Source: Sphingomonas naphthae (lineage in GTDB: Bacteria > Pseudomonadota > Alphaproteobacteria > Sphingomonadales > Sphingomonadaceae). From it: DNA of 64,000 nucleotides. The position numbers and the translations under genes are program-made. Under the pieces are notes generated by a model. The model saw only the letters and a list, made by a program, of their open reading frames with translations. It was not told where the DNA came from and made no database searches. This document shows, in pieces, positions 57,178 through 64,000 of this stretch (the stretch's first letter is position 1; each line of letters begins with the position of its first letter). The stretch is taken from the NCBI RefSeq assembly GCF_028607085.1, contig NZ_CP117411.1, forward strand, positions 2,728,001 through 2,792,000, given 5' to 3'.

Positions 57178-59613
57178 TCAATTCTTCCCTTCGGATCGGA
57201 CCCCCGCCCGCCCCGCCTGCAAACTCGCCGCACCGATCCGGCGCCCGCGCCGCTGGATAGCCGCCTCCATCCGAGCCCGCCTTGCATCGGGGCTCATGTA
57301 CCAAGCCGTGGACTTCAGAGACTTGTGGCCCAGGATCGCCTGGACCACACGCTCGGGCACGCCCATCTGGCGCAGTTGGTTCGCGGCCGCATGTCGAAGC
57401 ACGTGGGGGGTGACTCGGCCTCGGTTGGCCATCAGCCAGGACACGAGTTCCGCGACCTCGGCCGGAGGCAGGGCTCTACCCCGCCACTGGAATACGAGCG
57501 GACGCCGCCGCGGCGGGACCACGTTTCCCGAGGCATCGGCCTCGCCCGGACGCCCCGGCGGCTCGTCGACCGCGGGAAGCCATCCGTCCGCATGCCCATT
57601 GGCTCGGGCGATCTCTTCGGCCGCAGCCATGATGCTCTCGAACAGCGGATCGGAGACGCCGAGCGGCCTCGGCATCTGCTTCGGCTTTCCGGGATGAGCC
57701 TTGGTGGCCGCGAGGAAGCCCATGACCGGCGGGACGATCGCCTCGTCCAGTTTCCAACGGGCGATGTCCTGCTCGGGCTGGATAGCCTCGGAGAGCCTGG
57801 CCAGCGTCTCGGTGAGAATGTCGAAGCCCAGCGTCCCGAACAGCGTTGCGAAATAGACCTCGTGGATGGGCACCATGACGCGGTTGCGCGCATTCATCCA
57901 CCTGATGAGGACGGACTTGTCGTTCTCGAACGTGAGGAGCCCACCCGGGGTCTTGATGTGCGGGACGATGTTCCAGTTCTGCATCAGCCTGTGCCGCCGG
58001 CGCTGGCACCTAGCCATAAGGTGACTCGGTGCGATGTCGACGCCAAGCCTGGCCAAGGTGACAAAGCGCGGCTCTTGGCAGAGGCCGCCCGGCCTGTCGG
58101 GACGGCAGCCGCGGTACTCGAAGACGACGTCGCCGTACTTCCCCTCGTTCGCCTGGACGTCCTTGATCTTCATGTCCAGCGCCGCGTCGACCAGCGCGCG
58201 CTTCGCAATCGACTGAGCATCCTTGCGGCCTTTCGGCCGCATGCCCCGCTGGCGCCTGAGCGCACCATGTTCAAGCGAGAGCCAGGCGTCCCTTTCCCGC
58301 CATGCCCAGAAGACGAGCGTCTGACTCGCGCCGCGCACGATGTCGCCCTTCGGGTCGAGGACGGGGACGGTGACGAGGAACTCTCGAAAAGCCGGCGTCC
58401 GCCGCGCCTCGGCTTCACCCATTGCGTCCCGTCTGACGGCCTGTAGGACGACCTCGTCGGCCGCAACCAGCGCATCCTCTCTGATCGCGGTGATCTGCTC
58501 CATGGCGGATCGGTTGGCCGCGATGTGCCGGTCGAGGTTAACTGCCGCGCGGTTGCTGAGGCGCTTGCGCCTTACGCCCCCTTCCAGCACCACGACGTTC
58601 TTCGCCTCGGCGAGCGCCTTGTAGACCCTGGTTGGCGAGGACGGATCGGGGGGGAGGTGGGCGGCCAGTCCGCGGGATCCGTCGCCGTCGACGCGGGCGA
58701 CGTAGCTCCGCAGGTAGCGCGTCGCCGTCCGATAGCGTTGGCAGGTCTCATAGAGAGAGGCGCACCCGCGCCCGCCCTTCGCCGCCTCCTCCAGCATCGA
58801 TACCAGCAGTCTCTCGATGTCCTCACCGGTGATGGCGGACAGATCCTGCACGCCCAGTTGGGCATCGACGTTGGCGAAGCCGCGCACGTAGGTGCGCAGC
58901 AGCTTTTCGTCGCGATCGGAGGCGGTGGCTACGAAGGCGAACATTGTAGCCGCGGCCGCGAAGGGACCCAGCGCCATGGCCCGGCCTATCAGCCCGGTCG
59001 AGGGCTCGGCCGGGTCCGCGGCCTGCGGGTCGAGCGACGTGTCCGGCAGACCGTCCACCGCAGGGAACCTCGCGACGACGGCCCACGACTCCACGCGGGC
59101 GGTGGAATGGCTTCCGCTCGGCGCCCAATCGCTGGTAGCGAGTTGGGCTCGCAGCCGGTCGCGGTCTTCCGCCTTCCGGTCCTTGTCCACGAAGAATGCG
59201 GTGCACTCGAGACGTGACGAAGTGCCGATCCTCGCAAAGGTCTCGCAGCAGAAGCGGTCCAGCCCGGACGGCTGCGGATGATCGGCCGGGATTGCGCAGG
59301 CGGCCCGCAGATCCTTGTGGATGACGGCGGTCTGGTGGTTCCAGCACCGCACGCGGGCCAGCCAGGACTCATATATGTAGGCGCGGTCGGCGCCAGGCTG
59401 AAGGTGGAAGCGGTATTCGCGCTTGAGGCCGCTGTCGATAACCGTCACCTTGATCGCGCCGAGGTAGGCGATCTTGAAGATGGTGTTCAGGGCGCACCCC
59501 AACTGGGTCTTGGCCTGCTGGGGAGCGAGCGGCACCGCCCCATCACCGCGTGGGAACGGCGCGACGTCGCGCTTCGATCGACCATTCCTGGGCGCATTGG
59601 TCACTCCGGTCAT
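57178..59613 (-). CDS. large tyrosine recombinase (TnpB-like), 811 aa
   Basis: Long N-terminal part with a region resembling DNA-binding and zinc-finger sections (CRPDRPGGLCQEPRF), then a C-terminal catalytic domain with RVTPHVLRHAAANQLRQMG (H-x-x-R), LGHKSLKSTAWYMSP (GH and nucleophile Tyr). The size and its place between a second recombinase-like gene and a TnpC-like gene fit Tn554-type trios. The start overlaps the 507-aa gene (ATGA). Intact, thus possibly active. Confidence 0.85.
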   Translation of the reverse strand: MTGVTNAPRNGRSKRDVAPFPRGDGAVPLAPQQAKTQLGCALNTIFKIAYLGAIKVTVIDSGLKREYRFHLQPGADRAYIYESWLARVRCWNHQTAVIHKDLRAACAIPADHPQPSGLDRFCCETFARIGTSSRLECTAFFVDKDRKAEDRDRLRAQLATSDWAPSGSHSTARVESWAVVARFPAVDGLPDTSLDPQAADPAEPSTGLIGRAMALGPFAAAATMFAFVATASDRDEKLLRTYVRGFANVDAQLGVQDLSAITGEDIERLLVSMLEEAAKGGRGCASLYETCQRYRTATRYLRSYVARVDGDGSRGLAAHLPPDPSSPTRVYKALAEAKNVVVLEGGVRRKRLSNRAAVNLDRHIAANRSAMEQITAIREDALVAADEVVLQAVRRDAMGEAEARRTPAFREFLVTVPVLDPKGDIVRGASQTLVFWAWRERDAWLSLEHGALRRQRGMRPKGRKDAQSIAKRALVDAALDMKIKDVQANEGKYGDVVFEYRGCRPDRPGGLCQEPRFVTLARLGVDIAPSHLMARCQRRRHRLMQNWNIVPHIKTPGGLLTFENDKSVLIRWMNARNRVMVPIHEVYFATLFGTLGFDILTETLARLSEAIQPEQDIARWKLDEAIVPPVMGFLAATKAHPGKPKQMPRPLGVSDPLFESIMAAAEEIARANGHADGWLPAVDEPPGRPGEADASGNVVPPRRRPLVFQWRGRALPPAEVAELVSWLMANRGRVTPHVLRHAAANQLRQMGVPERVVQAILGHKSLKSTAWYMSPDARRARMEAAIQRRGRRIGAASLQAGRAGVRSEGKN

Positions 59614-61052
59614 CGGACCGCCTCCTCGGGACGTTGTGCTAGTCGGTCCAGGCGACGCTGGACGGATGCCGACAGCCGTTGGCTGCGAAGGGGGGACTCG
59701 CCCATGCTGCGTTCGGCCGCCTGCTGCTGCTCACGCCGCTCGGCCATCCGGATCGTGGTCCGCCTGGCCTCCAGCTCGTACTCCCAGTCGGCGTAGACCT
59801 TCGTCTGGTCGGTCGACTGGTAAAAACGGTCGCAGATCTCGTCGAGGCCTTCCTGCCGCGCCTCCCTGTCGATGCTGCCGTCACTACTAGTAGTCCGGGC
59901 GAAAAGGGCCTTCACGGCGGCTGCGATGGCGGCCTTCCGGAAGACTATTGACGTCGGAAACCAAGGCCCGTGATTGGTCTGGACGACCACGCCGCCTGCT
60001 AGCGCGGCCTTCCGCAACCAGTAGCGGTAGGCGTCGTAGGAGATCGTGTCGCCGTCGTCCTCCCGGACGAAGAGATTGTAGCCCTTCAGTTCGTCCGCAG
60101 CTGCGATCGATGCCTGTCCGCCCAGCGCCAGTCGGGGAGCGAGCTCCACGATACGGTCCCACAGGCTGCGCGCGTGGTCGTGCGGATGCGGGGCCGCCTC
60201 GAACCGGCGCCGGACGGCAGCCTGCACGCCCGAAGGCATGCTCGCCGACTTGCTGAGGTCGTCGCCGCCCTGCTTGTTGCGGCAGCGGAAGTGGTCCTCC
60301 AGGCCCGCGAGCGCGTAGCCGTGGGCCGTCGCGAAGGCAAAGTCGGAGAACCGCAGGCCGTTGACGCGCTGCACCTCCTTGATCTGAACGACGGCCGCCG
60401 GAGCTCCGATCCCGTCGACCGCGTGGCTCAGCGCATCGGCGGCTTCGTAGGGGCTGTAGAGCATGCGCGGTTTCGGCGGTGTAACGTTCGCGAAGAACCG
60501 GTGGCCGGCATGCTCCATCCCGTAGATGGGGTGGTAGTTGCGGGCCTTCGCCCACCGCTCCCGCTGCGGAATGCTCATTGTGCGCCAGCCCGTCACGTCC
60601 ATCGGATTGTCCGGATGGTGGAGGCGGGCACCGCAGAGCTCGCGGTAGAACTGTCTGATTGTGACCAAGAGGACGCGAAGGTAGGTCGCGCTCGGGTGGG
60701 TCACCTTCGTGGTCCCGTCGAATGCGACTTTCTCGAGCTTGCAGCCGAGCGACGCCAGCAGCAACCGCATACGCTTTTCGGTGTCGCCCTCCGGTTCGTG
60801 GAGGAAGGCGTCCCACCGCTCACCCTTCGTCATTACGAACGAGGTGAATTCGCGGATGCGGCGTAGCGCCTTCATCTGGTCCTTACGATCGAACCGCTTG
60901 AAGACGACGTCGACGATGACCTTGGTGAGCTGTTGGCAGTAGCCGTCGGGGGTGATCGCATCACCCTGGTCGGAGATGTAGAGCCGACCGAACACAACAC
61001 GGTCCGCGGATCGGAGGGCGCCACCCGCGCCTGTGCTCGCCTTAGTACTCAT
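59610..61052 (-). CDS. recombinase-like partner protein (TnpA-like), 480 aa
   Basis: Shares the layout of tyrosine recombinases (N-terminal SAM-like part: LRVLLVTIRQFYRELCGARLHHPDNPMD; then QIKEVQRVNGLRFSDFAFATAHGYAL), but the usual H-x-x-R and GH motifs are not clear; FYQSTDQTKVYADWEYELE may hold the Tyr. It may be a degenerate or structural partner of the 811-aa enzyme. ATG 61052 (MSTKAST) is preferred over 61133, which adds an unusual stretch. The region in front probably holds the promoter. Confidence 0.7.
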   Translation of the reverse strand: MSTKASTGAGGALRSADRVVFGRLYISDQGDAITPDGYCQQLTKVIVDVVFKRFDRKDQMKALRRIREFTSFVMTKGERWDAFLHEPEGDTEKRMRLLLASLGCKLEKVAFDGTTKVTHPSATYLRVLLVTIRQFYRELCGARLHHPDNPMDVTGWRTMSIPQRERWAKARNYHPIYGMEHAGHRFFANVTPPKPRMLYSPYEAADALSHAVDGIGAPAAVVQIKEVQRVNGLRFSDFAFATAHGYALAGLEDHFRCRNKQGGDDLSKSASMPSGVQAAVRRRFEAAPHPHDHARSLWDRIVELAPRLALGGQASIAAADELKGYNLFVREDDGDTISYDAYRYWLRKAALAGGVVVQTNHGPWFPTSIVFRKAAIAAAVKALFARTTSSDGSIDREARQEGLDEICDRFYQSTDQTKVYADWEYELEARRTTIRMAERREQQQAAERSMGESPLRSQRLSASVQRRLDRLAQRPEEAVR

Positions 61053-61533
61053 GGCGTGCTTGTATGTTCGTCGATCGGAATTCCCAAACGGGCCAAGGGT
61101 ATTACGAAAAAAATCCCATATTATATGGTTCAACCACCTAACAGTTGCACCGGGGGAGGCGAAGTAACTCCGTCACAACTATATCGTGATCACCCCACCG
61201 TTTATCCTCCATCCTGAAAACTCCCATTGCACAGCACGTAACTTCCGTCAAACACTCCATTCCCATCCTGAAACTGAAGTACACGAACGCCGGACCGGGT
61301 ATCGGAGAAGCCGCGACCAGTCGGCGGTCGCCACTTGAGCCCGGAATTTTGAAGTCATGAGCACACGATTAGATATCGCTTATCGCCGCGCGACGAACGG
61401 AGACCCAGAACCGCCAAAGCATATCGTCCGCAATCAACCAGCATATTCACGAGGCAAGCCGTCAGGTTTTCTACCGCGAACCCGCGAGACTGCCCCCTCC
61501 GAGCTCGCCACAGGTGATCGCAGACCTCGGGCT
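61053..61533. other. 480-bp region left of the recombinase trio, no supported gene
   Basis: It contains the promoter of the trio and possibly its element end. A/T-rich at 61080-61130 (ACGAAAAAAATCCCATATTATATGG). CATCCTGAAA occurs at about 61211 and again at about 61264, a short direct repeat. Overlapping open frames on both strands at 61355-61650 look like GC-driven artefacts. Confidence 0.5.
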
Positions 61534-62250
61534 TCACCCGCCCAAGTCCTGGTTGAGGCCAAGAAGGAAGGGCGCCCGAAATTGCTCCAAGTGCGGGGCC
61601 CGGACGGCGGGTTCGCCGAGGAATTTCGACAGCGCCCGCCAACCTGCAGATAGCGAAGCCGCCGACGCCCGCGCGGCCGCCGTCTCGAAAAGGAAGAGTA
61701 GGAAGGTGCCGACGACGTCGGCTTGGCTCTTCCTGACCGAGGCCGCGCGGGGTTCCGATGCCGACGGCACGAGAAGATGGTTCATCGGGATGCCCAGAGC
61801 CGCGCAGCTGTCACGCAGCGATGGCCAGGGCTTCAGGGGGCCCCGGGACGACATACGCATGAGATCGAAGTGCCTGATGTCGCCGAGCGCGGCGATACCG
61901 GCGAGATCGAACGCCCAGTTTGCATTCCGCCGGCGGCGGAGGCACGTGAAGTCGTGGGAGACGCCGTTGTAGGTCAGAAGGGTGCCGCCTTCGATATGAA
62001 GCCATTCGAGTCGGCGGTTGATCAGCTTTAGCATCCGCATCTCGTCGTCGGTTGCGGCCGAGACGAGCTCGAAGCTGCCCCAGCCATCGGCGTCTTCGCA
62101 TCCCACTAGCATCGAGACCGCGACCAGCCGGTGGAGGGCAGCCCGATCGATCTCCCGGCCGCGCCCGGCGATTGCGACGACCGCCGGATCCGGAGCGGTC
62201 TCGATGTCGAGCACGATCACAGGGCCGAGAGGTTCCACCATTTCATTCAT
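61534..62250 (-). CDS. PolB-type 3'-5' exonuclease (DEDD)
   Basis: 238-aa protein with RNase-H fold. VIVLDIETAPDP is ExoI, GTLLTYNGVSHDFTCLRRR is ExoII, and SQADVVGTFLLFLFE is ExoIII (D in the DEDDy position). It matches the predicted 3'-5' exonucleases related to PolB. GAGGA stands about 10 bases before the ATG. It could process DNA for the neighbouring recombinases or act in a separate repair or defence role. Confidence 0.8.
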   Translation of the reverse strand: MNEMVEPLGPVIVLDIETAPDPAVVAIAGRGREIDRAALHRLVAVSMLVGCEDADGWGSFELVSAATDDEMRMLKLINRRLEWLHIEGGTLLTYNGVSHDFTCLRRRRNANWAFDLAGIAALGDIRHFDLMRMSSRGPLKPWPSLRDSCAALGIPMNHLLVPSASEPRAASVRKSQADVVGTFLLFLFETAAARASAASLSAGWRALSKFLGEPAVRAPHLEQFRAPFLLGLNQDLGG

Positions 62251-62410
62251 CGATTTTATCCTCTTGGGGCGTGCTTCAACTTCGCGCGCGCTCGTTCCAC
62301 GCGCGGCTCAAGCTGCGGAAACATCCATTCGCAAAGCGACGGCGGCCGATGTCGCAGGCGGTGGCACAGGCTCCCGCTGCGCGGTCGAACGCGACGGATC
62401 CGGTCCGCGC

Positions 62411-62432
62411 GGGCCCCGCGGGGGCGGGGCCC
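62411..62432. repeat. perfect GC hairpin (9-bp stem)
   Basis: GGGCCCCGC (62411-62419) and GCGGGGCCC (62424-62432) with a 4-base G loop. Confidence 0.75.
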
Positions 62433-62610
62433 ATGATCTGGAAGTAGAGCGGAAAAGCACCCCTGAACCGCCTTCCGGCGTTCAGAAGGAGACCCGAGCA
62501 TGCTGTCGCGGCCTTCTACGGGCGCGCTTGACCGTCCGGCGGACAAACCCGTCGTCGGCGTCGGCGCTGCCGTGATCCGACGCGCTGACCCGACGGGCGA
62601 CCGCCGGACC

Positions 62611-62632
62611 GGCTCCGCTTGCGGGCGGAGCC
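62611..62632. repeat. perfect GC hairpin (8-bp stem)
   Basis: GGCTCCGC (62611-62618) and GCGGAGCC (62625-62632) around a 6-base loop. It directly abuts the stronger hairpin at 62634. Confidence 0.75.
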
Positions 62633-62633
62633 G

Positions 62634-62674
62634 GGCAGGGACGCACGGGACCTCTCTTCCCGTGCGTCCCTGCC
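62634..62674 (-). terminator. very strong hairpin (16-bp perfect stem) behind the 62.7-kb gene
   Basis: GGCAGGGACGCACGGG (62634-62649) pairs with CCCGTGCGTCCCTGCC (62659-62674), loop ACCTCTCTT. It begins 9 bases after the stop of the minus-strand gene at 62683. There is no long U-run, so it may act as terminator, RNA stabiliser or protein site. Confidence 0.6.
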
Positions 62675-62682
62675 GACGGCTG

Positions 62683-63414
62683 TCAGGATCGGACCAGCCG
62701 AAGTGCCGGCCACTTCCGCTTGGCAGGCGAGGTAACGGGCTTCGCGAAAGGTTCGGACGAGCCGAAGGCCGGTGGCGCCTGATAGTCGTCGAGCCACGGG
62801 ATGTGGCTCAGTGACCTCTGCCGCTTGATGTCGAGGAGCTTCGCCACCTCGTTCGGCATGAGGCCGAGCGTCTCGATCCGGCGCGCTGGACTGATCTTCG
62901 TCGTCTTCGTGTAGCCCCACGGGCGCAGCACCGTCTCGAATCTGCCTTCCATCCTCCCGCCGCCGCTCAGCAGACACCTGGGCGCCTGTTGCAACGCGAG
63001 CGCGGCGATGGGACGCCTGAGCCCACCGACGATGGCCAGAGACGATCGCAGCGCACCGGTGAATTCGAGGTTTGGGTCGTCGTTGGCGTCCGAATAGTGC
63101 CCGCCCTGGAAGTTCAGATAGAGGTTGGCGAGGCCGTGCTGCTCGGTCATAAATCCGGTGGCTCCGTCGAAACCAGCACGGAGGCGCATGATGTCCTTTC
63201 GCCGGAAGTCGATCGGCAGCCTGCCGCGCTTCTCGATCTCGGTCCGGAGCAGAGATGCGAACTCCTCGGTTGTGAAGCCGGCGAGCCGGTAGGCTTCGGC
63301 CGTGACGCCGCCGACGACCCTGAGCCAGTCGCAGTCGCCGAACCGCTCGCGCAGTTCAAGCACCCGTTCCCTGATCGCGAAAGGTTCGGGGGCAATGTCC
63401 GTTGTTTTCGTCAT
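62683..63414 (-). CDS. hypothetical protein
   Basis: 243-aa soluble protein I do not recognise: FGDCDWLRVVGGVTAEAYRLAGFTTEEFASLLRTEIEKRGRLPIDFRRKDIMRLRAGFDG, later CLLSGGGRMEGRFETVLRPWGYTKTTKISPARRIETLGLMPNEVAKLL. It is helical with even composition, so the gene looks real. CGAGGA precedes the ATG. It has the strong hairpin pair behind it and a 586-bp non-coding region in front. Confidence 0.65.
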   Translation of the reverse strand: MTKTTDIAPEPFAIRERVLELRERFGDCDWLRVVGGVTAEAYRLAGFTTEEFASLLRTEIEKRGRLPIDFRRKDIMRLRAGFDGATGFMTEQHGLANLYLNFQGGHYSDANDDPNLEFTGALRSSLAIVGGLRRPIAALALQQAPRCLLSGGGRMEGRFETVLRPWGYTKTTKISPARRIETLGLMPNEVAKLLDIKRQRSLSHIPWLDDYQAPPAFGSSEPFAKPVTSPAKRKWPALRLVRS

Positions 63415-64000
63415 GATGTTCCTCGTGGAGTTGCCCTCCCACTCGCACGCGCGCGCAGCGCTTCGAAGACTGCCGTCCCGAATTTCAGGTTCAGGAATGA
63501 GGGAGGTAGGATGAGGGGAAAAGCGCCACTATGGCGGCGCGTTAACTCCTTCTTAAGGGCTTGAGCCGATAGGCTCCGCCCGGGGTCTTACTTCTTCCTT
63601 TTTCCCCTCTCCTAGATGTTACACTCTAGTAACAACTGTTGAGACGCGCGCACGGGCGCCCGCAGGGGAGGTGAAAATGGTCCGGCGATACGCCGCTGAC
63701 AGCGTCACCTAAGGCCCCCGGAGGCCGTACCCGGCGGTCTGGGTTCGACGCGCTCGCAGCCTTCGGTACGTGGCGGAGGTGGATGGAGGTCTATTGCCTC
63801 CACCCATCTCCGCGGCGTTACTCCGTCGCTCGCACCTATGTGACTAATCGCGGTACTTACTCGGATAGCGGCGTAACCTCGACGAAGATCTTCCGGCCCA
63901 CGTTGCTGAAGCGAGTTACCGCGCAGCCCTCAGAGGCGTTGCGAAGCTCACCGGAATTCAGCAGCCGGACTCGGCGAGCGGCGGCCCTCCGGAGGCCGGG
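63415..64000. other. 586-bp non-coding end region with inverted repeats
   Basis: No supported gene. Pyrimidine runs (63587-63612: CTTACTTCTTCCTTTTTCCCCTCTCC), the A/T-rich ATGTTACACTCTAGTAACAACTG, and several inverted repeats: CGGGCGCCCG (63653-63662), a 15-bp stem with two mismatches at 63775-63811, and CCTCCGGAGG at 63986-63995. CCGGAGGCCG occurs twice (about 63718 and 63989). It could hold a regulatory RNA, an element end or a replication-type site. Confidence 0.45.
63775..63811. repeat. imperfect 15-bp hairpin
   Basis: GGAGGTGGATGGAGG (63775-63789) and CCTCCACCCATCTCC (63797-63811) pair at 13 of 15 positions around a 7-base loop, in non-coding DNA. Confidence 0.6.

Larger units (their letters stand above)
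62251..62682. other. 432-bp region with three perfect hairpins, no well-supported gene
   Basis: Between the exonuclease promoter and the end of the next minus-strand gene. It holds hairpins at 62411-62432, 62611-62632 and 62634-62674 (listed separately). A plus-strand frame from ATG 62500 with GGAG upstream could encode about 100 aa, but its composition is Arg/Gly-rich and it runs through the hairpins and into the opposite gene, so it is not called. Confidence 0.5.

Noticed and set aside
56674-58446. 590-codon plus-strand frame opposite the recombinase genes
   Set aside because: The minus strand carries the recombinase C-terminal motifs; the plus product is low-complexity Ser/Arg/Pro.
62500-62814. 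104-codon plus-strand frame with a GGAG site
   Set aside because: It is Arg/Gly-rich, crosses two perfect hairpins and overlaps the end of the opposite gene; not enough to call a gene.

Overview
The window looks like chromosomal DNA of a sphingomonad (Alphaproteobacteria, Sphingomonas-like). GC content and codon use are high and uniform. There is an HAE1-type RND efflux operon with a NodT-type outer membrane factor, a LexA box of the alphaproteobacterial GAAC-N7-GAAC form in front of an ImuA-ImuB-DnaE2 mutasome, and many small stress proteins of the kind sphingomonads carry. No database search was possible; names rest on reading motifs.

Layout. 1-7.4 kb is backbone-like: the 3' part of an M19 dipeptidase, a three-gene RND efflux operon, then tRNA-Val(GAC) and its terminator. 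Immediately after the tRNA lies a 5'-truncated tyrosine integrase broken by an IS3-family (IS407-like) element, so the tRNA is probably the edge of a genomic island. 9.5-35.8 kb lies between two inverted, apparently identical 1197-bp IS copies. It holds a frameshifted DnaQ-like exonuclease, a chain of small overlapping redox/stress genes (glutaredoxin, TspO, DCC-type, DUF427, SDR), the SOS mutasome, a sulfite-detoxification cluster (periplasmic SorA/SorB, TDT exporter, LysR, second cytoplasmic sulfite-oxidase-like enzyme, MgtC), a LysR/epimerase/SDR group, and a WYL regulator divergent from a large nuclease-exonuclease-helicase fusion with a small beta-grasp-like gene behind it. DUF4142, aldo-keto reductase and ClpP-like genes follow.

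37-52 kb is a second stress and DNA-repair block: zinc metallopeptidase, a KaiC-like ATPase with a (frameshifted) hybrid histidine kinase, two paralogous Crp/Fnr regulators, large-subunit catalase with an ankyrin partner, two broken HMCES/YedK genes, a phasin-like protein, and an Xth-LigD operon. 52.2-56.6 kb is a tightly coupled operon of unknown function: two MbcA/ParS-like proteins, an unknown protein, a calcineurin-like phosphoesterase with an N-terminal HTH, and another unknown protein, divergent from a small XRE regulator. 56.6-61.1 kb is a three-gene recombinase module (TnpC-like, 811-aa tyrosine recombinase, 507-aa partner). 61.5-64 kb has a PolB-type exonuclease, an unknown gene and hairpin-rich non-coding DNA.

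Together the accessory genes form a stress, mutagenesis and DNA-processing island. The two modules most worth study are the WYL / nuclease-helicase / beta-grasp group at 28.7-33.4 kb, where a 13-bp repeat precedes both effector genes, and the 52.6-56.6 kb operon beside the recombinase trio. Several genes carry single-base frameshifts, which may be real decay or residual assembly error.
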